A DNA stretch of 64,000 bases from Hofstenia miamia (Eukaryota > Xenacoelomorpha > Acoela). The notes under the pieces were generated by a model. It saw nothing but the letters and a program-made list of their open reading frames with translations, ran no database searches and was not told where the DNA came from. This document shows positions 25,601-38,800 of the stretch, in pieces. Made by a program: the position numbers and the translations under genes. The stretch spans positions 2,892,522-2,956,521 of the forward strand of contig SCFE01000004.1 of NCBI GenBank assembly GCA_004352715.1. The letters are read 5' to 3'. The first letter of the stretch is position 1. Each line of letters opens with the position of its first letter.

Positions 25601-27489
25601 TTTTACAAGTGATGGTCCAAGAAAAGTGCTGATATTTTGTCTTCGCTCTGTCTAGTTTATTTTTCTTTGTGCTTTACATGTGATCATTGATAAGATGGTA
25701 TACAAGTACCAATGCAATCATTGGCTGACATGAAGTTCAGTAGCTTTTGACAACAAATAGACACATTAAAACGCATTGCATACACAATTAGCATTTTGGA
25801 CTCAAAAGTCCCGAAAGCAGTTACACTTTGTTGCTTATTTAGTTAGTATGATAATTAATAATAGTAAATTTTTTAAAAAAAATAAAATTTTTTCTTTTCT
25901 CGAATTTTTTCATTGCATTATATACAATACATTTAGTTAAAGATAATTCTAACAATTCAATTTATGGTTATGAAAATTTATAAAATCAGAAAAGTTGCAT
26001 AGTTTCATTCAAATTTTACATTCGATTAGAAAGTATTAAAAAAATTTGATCACTAAATTATTTTTTCAGTAATTCCCCATTTTTGATTAGCCAATGGCTT
26101 TAACACGTCTCTACTTGTGATTGTTAACCTTTTGTACATAAAAACCAAATTGTCGAGTAAAAAATGCAGTTAAGTAATTAAAATAGAACAGGGCATGATA
26201 TAATAAATGTATCATATGAACATTTATAATACTTATGTATGTGCAATCGTTCAATTACAAGTATATGTTCCAAAATAGAGACAGCCTAAGCTTGATCACA
26301 AACACTTCTGGTAAGTTGCTAGAATTGATTTATAATATCAAAATGAATGTAAAACTTTTTGTAAGTATTTTCAAGATATCTCTCCACGATTTTTCCATAA
26401 AGATTATGCAAATTGCTCAGGAATTATGTAAATTGTGAATATAGCTGTAAATTATTAGATACGAGAGGGATAGCTATATCTTACCTTTCTTTGACGCGAT
26501 GCTGTCAGTTTAGATAAGTAAACACACTGCTCTGCTAATATGAATTGTTTGTGTTAATATTATTACTAACTTCCTGTTTAACAATTTACTGAAGTTTTTA
26601 AAATATTTTACCAGTCTATATTGATTATTAACTCCGGGAAAAGTTGCTGGTTTTAGTCTGAAATATTCTCACAGATATGCCTAGACATCAATGTTGTCAT
26701 AAATCTGTTTTGTGTGATAACTAGAATTACATAAGCTATTTGTAAATGCTGAAATCCATTTCAACTTTGCCTGTAAATTGTTTACAAATATTAAAATATT
26801 CATTTAACAGCAAATTGCAAAAAAGTTCCGGATTTTTTTAGGGAATAATTAAAGTGAAAACATGTCATTTTCAAACGCTATTTGTGTCCAAAACGAAGTA
26901 TTATTGAATTTCTCTACCATTATTGCATACGCTTATGTGGACCTCTAAGATATATGCTCACAATTTTTTATCTAATCAATAAATTGTGTAGATTTGTCAT
27001 GGAACTTACTTAAAATCATTAGCTAAAAAACAAACCTTAATTCGGGACGATCATTTACAATCATTTACAAAACGTAGTGTGTTCCCTCAAATGTCTAATT
27101 TCACATTTCCATTAACTCAATAAGTTCTTTACTTCATTGAACATACTGTACATACATTCGAAGATATGGATATCCCAATCACAAATGAAGAAATGCGTTT
27201 TGTCTTAATGCTGAAGCTAGTGTGAGACAGCATGCTAATGCATTGAGAGCTCTAATCCACCGATTGAATAACAAAGTTGTTCTAGCCAAAATTCATAATG
27301 ATCAATTTCATTCAATGAGAAAACTTTGTTTATAGTGACTCACTTAGTAAACGCTAGAAGACATATTCGAACCCCTGATCGATCAGCAAATTCAATCTCA
27401 AATTTCTTTGATTATACTCTAATGCCTCTCCTTTATCTTCAAAATAGGGCCAAAGCAGGTACTCTTATTTCTGTAATAGTTTCTTACGT
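19414..27489. other. Long stretch without a supportable gene
   Basis: About 8 kb of AT-rich DNA. It contains a GC-rich patch at 21006-21035 (a run of G with CACGTACCCC), an old insertion-like block at about 21890-22205 ending GCGCCCCTG, a (TA)n tract at 22663-22694, and GC-richer repeat-like text at 23275-23580 and 25140-25330. The only exon-like item, 22943-23003, is listed among rejected items. Confidence 0.3.
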
Positions 27490-27925
27490 CTTATACAAGG
27501 TGGTCCCTGAGATCCTTTAGGGGGACCGCGGTGAAAGACTGAGAGCTTCTAGGAACATTACTCGGTGTTTCTCAACTCATTCGTAATTCCTTTTCGCAAA
27601 ACAACGAAGGAGCTTGCAATTGAATGATAATGCAGAGATGAGGCTCCGTCTTAGTGACTTGCCACCACGGATTTTTGCTCTTGTAAGTAATAAACAGCCA
27701 CAACGCTCTCATTAATACTTGTGTCTATAAGACAGTTTGATTAATTCAAATAAATTTTGTTGTGCTCAAAAAATGAGTAACGTTTTTTCCAATATTTTTT
27801 ATTTTTAAAAATTAAATTCATGAATATAAGAAATCTTACCTAAACCAACGCCGGGGATCCATGGCGAAAAAAATTAGGTTTGGGGGGTCCACAATGGAAA
27901 AAGGGTGGGAAACCCTGTTTTAAAG
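27490..27925. mobile_element. Possible hAT-type element fragment
   Basis: The stretch GGGGGGTCCACAATGG...GGGTGGGAAACCCTG (27877-27918) has the wording of a hAT 3' end. A related GTCCCTGAGATCC...GGGGGACCGCGGTG block lies at 27502-27535, ending GTGTTTCTCAAC. Upstream, 27180-27520 has short frames with NARRHIRTP-like text that may be transposase debris. Boundaries and target duplication are not visible. Confidence 0.3.
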
Positions 27926-28336
27926 AAAGAAAAGCGGATATGATCCATTCCATTGTAAAATACTAGTTGTTAGACTAATTTTTCAATTTCATAACTAACG
28001 AATTTTGCATTACACTAGTTAGCCTAAAGTTAGTAATGTTATCTGACTTTTTAACCGTCATATAGATACATTTTTATTAAACATTTGGAAAATCTAAGCA
28101 TATACATCGTATAATGAAGACTTTTCAATATGCTAATTTCCTTCCAAGGGTGGATTCTTATTTTTGTAATAAAATAGCAGGAAGGAAATTGTGTAAAAAA
28201 ACATGACATGTAATACATCTAATACTAATGCAATTCATTAACTTCCAACTATTTCAATTTCTTCAATTTAAATCTGGAGTAATAGTTATTAAACATATCT
28301 GTTGTTAATTTAAAAACATACTGTTAGATACCGCAT

Positions 28337-28418
28337 GCGCAAGGGATTTCCAAAGGACATCCAAGTCTTGCCCCTTTGAGGCATCGATGTCTTTGGACAT
28401 TGGGAACATCCCTTGCAC
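28337..28418. repeat. 82-nt foldback hairpin
   Basis: The first and last 11 bases pair with one mismatch (GCGCAAGGGAT with ATCCCTTGCAC), and pairing continues imperfectly inward through TTCC/GGAA and further blocks to a loop near GGCATCGA. The size and bulged stem resemble a microRNA precursor, but the remnant of a small inverted-repeat transposon is equally likely. Confidence 0.3.
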
Positions 28419-29142
28419 ATTCCAATAAACAAAAAATTTAATCAGAATTCAACAACAGCTAAAGAAGGAAATATATGTATGTATTTATACTTATATTTTG
28501 CGCTAAATACATAAAAACCGAGAAATTCATTACTTTATGCCAATTTTTCCGAAAGGCAAAAATATCTGCTTATAAATATTTTTAATTGCATATATTGAAA
28601 GGAATGCAAGAATGATTTATGCAAAATTTCATCACTCACTTAGAATTGTTTGAAAATTAGTGAAACTCTTTTACTTTATACTCTTCTATGCGGCTACAAA
28701 AAACTATTTCTAATTAAATTTATAATGGCCAAAATTACTACCATGCTGAAAATTAAGACAAAATTCCTGATCAGAAATAAGTGTATTTGGCACATTTAAT
28801 AAGTGAGCTATTACTTTAATCCAAAATACCCTTATTGGATTTCTTAGAATTAGCATATTTCTGAAATAGTAAATCTGTTAACAGCACCTAGCGCTATAAA
28901 CTATTATAATTCTCAAGAAGGAGAAATTACCTTTTAAATTAAAAATTAATCTTTAAAATAAAAATGAAAAGCATATAGAAATAAAAATCAATAGAAATGT
29001 AAACTCTTTGCTTCACACTAATACTTGCGGTCTATATGTGTATAGGGTGTGACATTGATTTTTGATTAAATAATCATTATTTCTTCTTTTAAACTATGAT
29101 TTTGTTTGATTTTAATTACTATTTTTAAATTTTACCCATCAT

Positions 29143-29382
29143 CAGTGGCGTACGCAGAGGGGGGACATGGTGGAATGCCCCCCTCAGGTTTTCAAATTTG
29201 ATTTTGACTTGATAAATCAAAAAATTTTTCGTAAAAAATTGAAAAATTTTAAATCTAAGAACTTGAAATGCATTTTTTAGGGTCTATTTTCTCAATATTT
29301 TCAAAAATTGTAGCGGGGCTTTGCCCCGCATTGGGTAATAACGATGATGTCCCCCCGTCAGAAAATCCTAGGTACGCCCCTG
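29143..29382. mobile_element. hAT-like MITE with 8-bp target duplication
   Basis: 240 bp. The left end is CAGTGGCGTACGCAGAGGGG and the right end, read inward, is CAGGGGCGTACCTAGG, each leading to a GGGGGGACAT block. The flanks are CCCATCAT and CCCATAAT (7 of 8 identical), an 8-bp duplication as made by hAT transposases. It is non-coding, with an internal short palindrome, GCGGGGCTTTGCCCCGC. Confidence 0.65.
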
Positions 29383-31252
29383 CCCATAATTGTGTGTTGC
29401 AAAAGGGGTGCCATCGTGCTGATAATCTCGACAGTGGGGCTTTGCTCCACCAAATAGATGCGCTATTGTGATTAGCGATTACATTGATTAACGTCAATCG
29501 TCTTTTCTAGACTGGGTTAATGTCAACATCTTTTTATTATTAAATCATGTGTGCATTAGTTGCACTTGTAATTTGCAACACTCTTTTTTGAATTTTCAAG
29601 CATGCCAAGACAACGTAATAAAATGGAGAGTTTCCTTTATTTTTGAATTAGGACGTGGAGCACACAAAAGCATGCAATAAATATAAAATTTTATTGCGCC
29701 GATTATCTAAGGAATTAATGGAATGTCACTGTTTTTTGTCTTAATTACATTGGATAATGTACTTATAACCATGGACACCTAGGGTAATAACACCTAGGCG
29801 TCCATGGTATAACACATTTCACTGCTTAATTTTCCATAAATAATGTGATTTATTTCAATAATGACCCCATTGAATTCCAATTAAAATCAATTCAAAATGG
29901 GAATTTAAATCCTGCCCTATGGAGTCGAAATCCTAGATACATTTTTCAGTTCTTGTAGTCCTTAGATATCATACAAGGAGTTCTATAATAAGGAGTCCTT
30001 GATATCATATAAATTACTATCCACGTTGGTCCTACAAATTGGAGTCTCATGTTGTTTTGGAGTTCCATCCAAATATCTCTTAACAATTGTTAAACTAAAA
30101 AACATATTTCTACACTACTTTAACAATTGAACTAAAATAAACTAAAAAATGTTCACCAACTATTCTTTTACAAAGCAGTCGGTACCTAATCATAGTTTTT
30201 CAAAAAAAACCATTTTCCATTTTTTCTACTTATGTTTGATTTTTAATAATTCAAACAATTTTCCCAACCTTTGAATGAAGAGCCTCTATTCAGACATCAC
30301 CATTCGGTCACTCTAATTAATATATTGGTTTCCATGGTTTCAAATTCTATTTTTTATTTTTATCACCAGTGTCAATTTTTTTGTCGAGAATTCAAACTTT
30401 ATTTAAATTTTGTTATCTAAGTTTAGTTTCCAATTCCTTTCTATTCAAATAAAGATACATATTACAATAGTATGCAATTTCTTTAAAAATCGAATTCACT
30501 GCAAAAAGTTTAGTATGTTCACAAATTTTTGCATGCATCTACCAGAAGTTTCTATAAGCTTTTATAAGAATCCCATTCCATCTAGCTAACAAAGGAACGG
30601 ATCTAAATAAACATATTTATTTCGTATTGTTTCTATTTTATACTATTAAATGCATTTTTTCAATTAGCCTTTATTATTAGTAGCGATAGCAAAGACAAAG
30701 TTATTTAAATAAAATGCTAGCAATGTTGAGTGCGCGAGAAATTTAGGATTTGGCGGTGTTTCAACGTAGTTATAGTTGTCCAATAGTGGGTTGCAGCTCA
30801 CGAAACCCGCGAAATCTTGCCAAAACGCTATAATTAGTGTAAATACTGTGCGCAATTTCTTCATCAGCGTCACTGTAGCTATTACTGTGTGCATTGATTC
30901 GCCAGTCAGTCTTTTCATTAGTCAACCTCTCGTTTCGCGTAGAAACTGAATTGCATCGTAACCAATCAATCAGGTATTTATTCGTAATACTAAAGCTACA
31001 TGCATTGTTAATTATGATAATTATTATATACACATCAAAGTTAATCGTTAGTATTTGCATTGCATGCCCTCATTCTTTCATAAATAACTAATTTATGGTA
31101 TATTTCGAGGATCATTGCGAAATTCACTTACTGTAAGCGTGCTCCAATATTCTTTCTCTTCCATTGTATATAAGGAATTGCCCTTACTTGGATTTAGTGA
31201 TAACACATATTTGCTGAGTTTTTTGGTCTGCTTATAAGACTAGTGTTATTAG
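29383..31252. other. No gene seen; one short perfect-type hairpin inside
   Basis: At 29768-29808 two 16-base arms (ACCATGGACACCTAGG and its complement with one mismatch) flank a 9-base loop. Overlapping open frames at 30664-31091 on both strands lack any family resemblance. Nothing else identified. Confidence 0.35.
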
Positions 31253-31673
31253 CAGGCGCGTATCGAGAATTTCTAAAGGGGTGGCAATTATAGGCCTAGG
31301 TAGTTTTTAAACCCTGTTAGCATAATGCCGTGCTCGCCCGTGCATATATGACAGACGAAAGTAATAAGAATAACATGAAATACTACTTTTTTGCACTTTA
31401 TGTCAAACAAAAAGACTGTTCATCAATATATCGATCAGATCGTATGAGATGAGAATGAGTTGAAATTGGCCTCCCCCAAAGCGGGGCAGGCGCAACGCCN
31501 NNNNNNNNNNNNNNNNNNNNNNNNNNNNNNNNNNNNNNNNNNNNNNNNNNNNNNNNNNNNNNNNNNNNNNNNNNNNNNNNNNNNNNNNNNNNNNNNNNNN
31601 NNNNNNNNNNNNNNNNNNNNNNNNNNNNNNNNNNNNNNNNNNNNNNNNNNCCCCCCCCCCAAATACGCCCCTA
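31253..31673. mobile_element. hAT-like MITE with perfect 8-bp target duplication, N gap inside
   Basis: GTTATTAG flanks both ends exactly (31245-31252 and 31674-31681). The left end reads CAGGCGCGTATCGAG and the right end, inward, TAGGGGCGTATTTGGGGG. Bases 31500-31650 are N, probably because of the G/C-rich runs, so the true length is uncertain. It is the same terminal family as the element at 29143. Confidence 0.7.
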
Positions 31674-33482
31674 GTTATTAGAAAATGCTTCTTTATGAAA
31701 AATGAGTGCATTTAAGATAACGTCTATTGGAATAATCTCCATACATTTGGGGCTTAATTTCGGGGCGGATACAGAGCGGGCCAAAGGGGCCCGGGCTCCC
31801 TCTAAAATAAAAAAAATCATTAAAGTTTTATAACAAAATTAGAAACGAAAGTTCCCTAATACAATCAAATGAGTTGAATAGGAACAGCTTTCAATGTTGT
31901 TTCAAATATCTGGTATTTGTAAATGAATTTCATTCAACTTTTACACTATAATGTGTCCTATAGTTCCTGACATTACATTTCAATAAAAAATAAGAATATT
32001 TAGTTTTCAGAAATTTTAAAAGTATTGCTATTCACACTTTTGAATGGGGAGGATAGGAACACACGTGATATTACTATATATATTTTTAACTTCATTTTCA
32101 TCACAAGAATAGATTTGATTCTCTTCAATATCTTTTTCAAACTCATTACTTTGTATCGATCTGCTTAACTGCTCTCTCAGTGGTGTTCCTATTCAACAAA
32201 CAAAAATATATATTTCGTTTTTTTAATTCACAAACTCTTATATTTAATATTTTTTAATATTCTTGAAAATATATTTTATAGATATGTGTATATTGACTTT
32301 TGGAAATTTATTGACTCTTAATCAATATTCCTTTCTTTTCTGTGGGATATTTTAATCTTAGCATCACATTTTTAATAATTTTACTTCTAAATAATACTAA
32401 TGAAATAAGATGAGCACATAAACCGATAGTGATTAATGTATACGCAACACTGTAAAACATTAAGCATAGTATAAGTAATAATTAAATATAGAATTGGGAG
32501 ACAAGGAGAAAACTTTTCTCCTTGTCTACCAATTCTTTTCACTCCATTTGAACATACTCTATAGGGATGGTCAAATTTTTTGTATTCACTTAACACTATG
32601 CACGGATTTATTACCATGCACCTACTCCAAAATTTGAAAAACAGATTTGTGTCACATATCAAAGCTCAGCACATTTTTTTAATTTTAGAATTTATTGAAT
32701 TTAGCAAAAGTTTTACATGTTTGAATTGGTTGATTTTCTTGTATTTTATGAACATATTCAACAATAGTGATTGAATTTGAGACTAAGCACACATTCATAC
32801 CATTAGATGAAAATTTTGTAATTTACTTAATCTTATGTCATTGGAAATGCACTAAAAATTCGTAGTGCATAATGCACTAAATATAATAAAGGCACAATAT
32901 GCGTAATTTAAAATTTGAAAAAATTGTGCTGAGTCTTGAAAAATTGCACACATTTTATATTTCCACTTTTGGAGTCAGTAAATTGTGAAGTCCCTGTATA
33001 GTTATATTTTTTTAAAAATTAGTAAATCTTAGCAATCATCAATTGAAAGTTCTTGTAGGATGATCTAATTTAGGCTGCGTAATATTGAATTAGATTTAAG
33101 TTAGAAAAATTTCTGCAAAATTTTATGTTAACAATTAAGGTTTAGGGTCTGGTGCAAATATCAGGGAAATGCTGTCCAACAAATTAATTTATTTTCCCTT
33201 ATCATTACCTGCAACACCCATAATGGAAATCTACAATGTTTTTCACTGTTATTGTTGTTGCAAGCAATCGCTACAGACTGCGCACATATCTGAGAGTTGG
33301 TCCCAAGAGCAATTGAATCCATTTCTTCCCAACTTTATATGTGCTCTTGGTGTGAGATGCATTTGAACAAATCATCGCAAAGCATAATTTGTTTAATACC
33401 AAATTTCAAGAACAAATTTAGTTTATTGGTGCATAGAATTTCCCATGTAATAATATAATGGTTTGTTTAGCATTTAAGGAGA
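31674..33482. other. No gene seen; 47-bp near-perfect palindrome inside
   Basis: At 32490-32536 two 23-base arms (AGAATTGGGAGACAAGGAGA onward) are complementary with one mismatch and are separated by one base. A GC-rich patch at 31755-31803 (GCGGGCCAAAGGGGCCCGGG) is repeat-like. No coding signal. Confidence 0.4.
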
Positions 33483-33490
33483 GTCAAGTC

Positions 33491-33704
33491 CAGAGTGGCA
33501 AACGGGTCACATATTTTGACCCACGACCTAACCCGACCCACAGACAATTGACCAATGACCCGATAGTGTGTTGACCCGAGTCAGACAGCCAGCTTTTACC
33601 CGAGTTGTATTTGCAAATGTTAGGGTTAGGGTAAGCAAATGTGACCCACAACTCGACCCAACTGTTCTTTGACCCAATCCGCGGGTAGACCGTTTGACAC
33701 TCTG
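33491..33704. mobile_element. hAT MITE with perfect 8-bp target duplication
   Basis: 214 bp bounded by GTCAAGTC on both sides (33483-33490 and 33705-33712). The terminal repeats are CAGAGTGGCAAACGGGTC and, inward from the right, CAGAGTGTCAAACGGTC. Inside are repeated GACCCA/ACCCGACCCA words and a TTAGGGTTAGGGTAAG run. It has no coding capacity. The matched duplication indicates a fairly recent insertion. Confidence 0.85.
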
Positions 33705-33712
33705 GTCAAGTC

Positions 33713-35805
33713 ATCTAGTAATCTGTCTTGTTTTTTTCATTTCCCATTTTTCGATACTTGAATGCTTTTTATAGACGATGTGGATTATTTATTAAGGTTT
33801 GCTATAATTCTCCAAAAAAATTGAATGTGGAAAGATAAAGACAAGGCCCTTTGAATTTAGACCTTTTAGCTTTACTCGACTCAACAAGACTATTTGAATG
33901 ATATTTAAAATTTAGAAACTCTTTCAATTATTTGCACAAAAATATCTAGGCAGGATGTTTATCTGTTCAAGTTCTATATATTTTTCGTGGTCCAATCAGG
34001 TCAAATTGCCATGAATTATAACTTATGCCTCATATGGAATTAGGCTTACTCTTTTTAATTGTCAATTCAAGTAAGAGATGTACAAGGGTCGAGTCTGTCA
34101 AAATTTTAAACGTTGCGGGCCGAAAACACACTGAATTATTGTAACGTTCGGAAAACTGATGTAAAAATTCACGCAAACAATGTTTTTTTATTTTTATTTC
34201 TTGTACAAAACACCCCAAAAATTTTTTCTCAATGCCGAGAAAAAAACCCAGTCTACAACCACTTGTTCACCTCCCGGTTGGCATTTAGGTAAGACACCTG
34301 CATAAAATCTTTAAATTTAAATTTCAAAAATTTTTAAAATTATTTGAAAATTATTTAAATAATTTTCATTTTCACTGATAAGTAGTTAAATTTATATTAA
34401 ACAAACCATTCTATAATTTAAACGACATTTTTAAGCATATGGGTCTTGTTTACACTTTAAACAAATTATGCTTTTAAAATATCAGCTCTGGATGCTTTCC
34501 AAGTTGGTAATTTCAGGCTTCTATTTAAATTTTAGCTCATGTATCGACTATTCAGAAATCGATGCCATTTATAATTAGAGTTGACATTTTCAGGAGTGAA
34601 ATGAACATAGGAACGAATTTGGAGCGCAATATTGTGCAAAATGAAGAATTGTAATCTTAGAAATTTTTACATGGAAAAACAGCATATTTCAAATGTAATG
34701 ATAAATATTTAACTATAATTGTTTATTCCCTCTGTGTGTTTACAAGGAAAAATGTTTTTAAGCTTCTTCAACGTCCTGTCTATCTAGAATATAACCTTCA
34801 ATTGAAGAAGAATCCTGATTGATTTAAAATATTACTTTTACAATAAATATGTTTCATAGTGGTTTATTGGTCATGCGTTTTTTAAATTTTTCTGTCAATT
34901 TGTGGTTTTTAAGTTTTGAATTACCATTATCTAAAATGCGATTAAAAACAGAAATAATAGATTTTTCACGTAAAATATCGCAATTTTAGTTTAGTCATTT
35001 CGTCTGCAATATAAACTTGCTTCATCATTCCCAATAAAGGTATTTATATTGATGGATTTATGAAAAAATCTTTGGAAAATATACACTTAACCTACCAATA
35101 AGTAAACGGATGTTTTTCTGTTTATATATCAAAATTATGAGAAGTTTTAAAAATAATATTAAAAGCCATTAAAACATATTAAGACGTAAAAATGTTTAAA
35201 TGGTGGGCGCTTTAGATTTGATTTGGGATTATCAAACACTGGTTTTCAATTTCTTTAAAAAATACGAGGCAGTATAGTGCATTGATGCATTTAAAGAGTA
35301 TGTATATCATATTTCTGAGGTCAATTGATTGCCCTCCACATGCTCCCTCGTTGTCATCCAATCCAAAGCATATTTGACGATGCGCCAAAAGCCACACTCA
35401 AGTACTAAATGAGTCAATTACAATTGCATCTGAGAATACACACGCCACTTGTGGTCATTTTGTTAATTATCATGCCAGCTGCAATCATCTATCACCAGGG
35501 GCTTCAACTAAGGTCGTTCATCTTTGATTAATTACTCAAATGAAAGTTTTGGCCACGTTGTCCATAAAAATATCGTGTATATTGCATTCTCAACTAATTA
35601 ATAGTGTAGTTGTAATTAGATTTACTCACGCAGTTATGCTATTTAATAATATGCGATAATACTAAATTCTTGTTCATGGCGCTACGATTTAAAATATGTG
35701 GTCAGCAATTCTTTAGTGTTTCACTTGCTGTCCAGAAATTATGCAATCTGCAAACATTGTGTTTTTGTTGTTAAATGTTTGTTTATGTTTAGGTGTTAGC
35801 CTGTT
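33713..35805. other. Upstream region of the p53-family gene, nothing distinct
   Basis: AT-rich and without convincing exons. This is where the promoter or upstream non-coding exons of the p53-family gene would lie if it starts near 35806. I cannot name a promoter element. Confidence 0.25.
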
Positions 35806-35885
35806 ATGCTTTCTTTGACCAAAAGTCAGTTGCCAGATATTTCAGGAATTTGGGCACTGCGCTCTACAGATTTACTTGTACCCGG
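35806..35885 (+). CDS. p53-family exon 1, candidate transactivation motif
   Basis: This ATG exon reads [20 protein letters not shown] and then STDLLVPG, ending at a strong donor (GG|GTACGT) in phase 2. The next exon needs exactly one base to complete a codon, so the join is in frame. [10 protein letters not shown] parallels the SQETFSDLWKLL motif of p53: the Trp is kept and the Phe is replaced by Ile. An in-frame stop lies just upstream of the ATG, after a TTAG that could be a splice or trans-splice acceptor. The intron to exon 2 is 3.3 kb. Supported by phase, donor and motif, but not by transcripts. Confidence 0.55.
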
Positions 35886-38800
35886 GTACGTTGTCATAGC
35901 AATTTTTAATTCTGATATTTATATAAGCCATCTGTTTTAATGTTTAATTAGATGATTTAAATTCTATTTCCTTTCGAATGCATTTGTAAGTGGACATTTC
36001 GTAATTGCTTTTCTACAATAGTTATATCTTTGCCTATCTATATACACAACAGTTCTTTTATTTTATTCCTAATTCCATTTCATTAGATATTATATTATAC
36101 AGTAGTATTGTAAGTTATAAGAGCTCTTTAAAAATTACAAAGTTTTCTAGGATAAGTGTGCAGATGTACTAACCGATTAGTTGCAAGTTCTGTCTACTTA
36201 TAAGGAATTGGTTGTAAATAAGTTCTGATAGCATTTGTATTGTAGTTGAAGTTGCATTGGTCATTCGGTGTCTCGTGTTTATTCGCGTTATTTACATTAT
36301 TATCACTCACTATTGGAAGCATTTGACAGACTATAGTAATTTTACATTACAACTCAAAAATAGCTATGCCTTTGCGCTGAAGTTATATCTTCAAGTTCAA
36401 TCAATATTATCATAACTTGTAGATTTTTTTTGCTATCATCCATGGTAGAGATAAATGTGATGACATTGAATGTGGTTCCAAACACTTTCAGACTTTGGTC
36501 ACTTAGTTCCAAAGAATCCTAAGACATACGCAATGTTATGTAATGGATAATATAGCCACTTAAAGTGCTACGAGTTCCTATGAAAGCGATGAAATATTGT
36601 CAGTGCCAGCCAGTATTGTTCTCAGAAGGAACACTTGAGCTAATAATACTTAAGTAGTCGCCTGCTTTTTTACCATTAAAAGAACCATATCCAAAAAGTA
36701 GCAGAGGCAGCGCAATTTTCAGCATTGAAGGAAATTGTTTAGTTGTTGTTATTTCTCTTGATTTTATTTATATGTTAGATTTCATTTAGCTTAGCTTGAT
36801 TTTATTTTTAATCCATAATGACGCAATTCACACAAATTTTGGGAAAACATTCAATGCATTGATTGTAATCAATATTTAAATTGGTATAATGCTTTAGCGT
36901 ATGCTTTAAAGAACTTTGCATTTGATTAAATTTTAATTATGATATCAATTAATTTTCGATCAATGGCCGACTTTGTCTGTGTGGACTCCTAATATCATGT
37001 CTAGTAGAAGGATTTTAGGGCAGTGCCCAATTTAAATACTGAAGCTATCTATAAATATTTGTTGATTCAAAATGAATTTAAAATTTATCCACTAATTTCT
37101 TAGTTTAAAATGATATTCCTATGGATTTATACTTTTTTACTCTAATTCATTGTAGGTAAGCATTTCATTAATTGCAAGTTAATGAAAAAAAAATAATAGA
37201 AACAAATCGCTCCCTATAAAAATGCAATTTTTTACACTACTACTTACTATTTGAGGCAAGTAACTAACACAGCCTATCTCTTGACTGAATTTAATAATGA
37301 TTTTGCAATTCAGAAATAACGCTCATTTTCATATTAGCAAACATTCGAGCGTTTAATTACAAGCAAATATAGCAAAGATGATGAATCTGATGGCTTCTTG
37401 TTTACACTTCATTAATTTTAATGTCATGAGCCTTATAAACAATCTATGAATTTGAATAGGACGCGATACGAGATGTACAGCTGGTGAATGCCGATAGCTC
37501 TATGCGTAACAAATGCTAGAAAAAGATACGAGCAGCCAGGGTCGTATTCAGGATTTGGGGGGGGCGTCTCAAATTTTGAACTGCCTTGACAAAAGTATTA
37601 CTCATAATTCTATTTTTGGGAATATGGAACTGTTACCAACTGAAACTTCAAAGATCTTTCAAGTTCTTATAAGTTTTTTAAAAGTGTCCCTACATTATTA
37701 GCTTGGTATTTTAAAACATAAAATTGGAACTGTTTCCTTCAAAATTACATGAAATTATTAAAGATTGGCATAAAATATTAATTTGCTTGATAATTTAAGT
37801 TTAGTAATTTTAAACTTTCAAAATGCAATGCATTAATGGAAGACAGAATTGATTTTGGGCTCTGAAAACAAAGTTAATAAACCATATACTCCAATGCAAC
37901 CCTTTAAAGAACCCAACTGATTTTTTTCTAATTATAGTGACAATTTTAAAAATTTGTATAGGAACTTGAAAGAACTTAAAAGATCTTTAAAGTTTAAGTT
38001 GGTAGCAGTTCCATGGGATTACACGTGATGTATATACAAGGCAACATCTAACACTTTTTTAACAGAATTTGCCATACATGCTGGCAGCTGAAAAAATATT
38101 AAAGATACTATAATTACTATATACATTATTATTTCATGGATTTTCAAGGCACACGTGCTGCAGAATTGTACCATGCGTATTCAGGCAAAATATATGAAGG
38201 TCGAAAATTGCTTAATAAATTATCATAGTTGTTCAATGTTTGACAGAGTTGAAATTCTACCAGATGTCGTTATTACTCCCACCCTTGATCTTGGAAATGC
38301 CTTTGAAATAATCGCCTATATCAAGTCACAATTACAGAATACCGGTTTCACTGCTATAATGGAAGGAAAGGGGATGGACATTTAATTGGAATTGTATGCC
38401 AAGTTACGAAAATGTCAAGCTACATCGGCTGAAATTGAGAGATGTTTCTCTATGTTAAGAAAACTCTTAACCTATGACAGAAATCTTAATCACAAATATA
38501 TATGGAAATTTGAGCTGTTATTAAATTTAGTGAGGCAATTGCTTTAAAAAATTAAATTATTATTTAAGAGTTTTTGTATTTGTTTTATATCTTGCTCTCA
38601 GTAATAGAAAAACTTTTTATATTGCTTAAATTGATCATTTTGAAAAATGGTCGTATTTTAAGGCATATTTAATTAAATTCCGTCATATTCTGTCATAAAA
38701 ATTTTGTTTTTTTAAATTCACTATCCGGATCTCATGCCTAGTCGTAAAAAGCATGCTTTTTGCAAATATGTCCAATATTTTATTAAATAAGAGATATTCT

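Noticed and set aside
30664-31091. Overlapping open frames on both strands
   Set aside because: No family resemblance, splice support or promoter; opposite-strand frames of this size occur by chance.
33618-33650. TTAGGGTTAGGGT as an interstitial telomere
   Set aside because: Only two units, and it lies inside a MITE with clear ends and target duplication.
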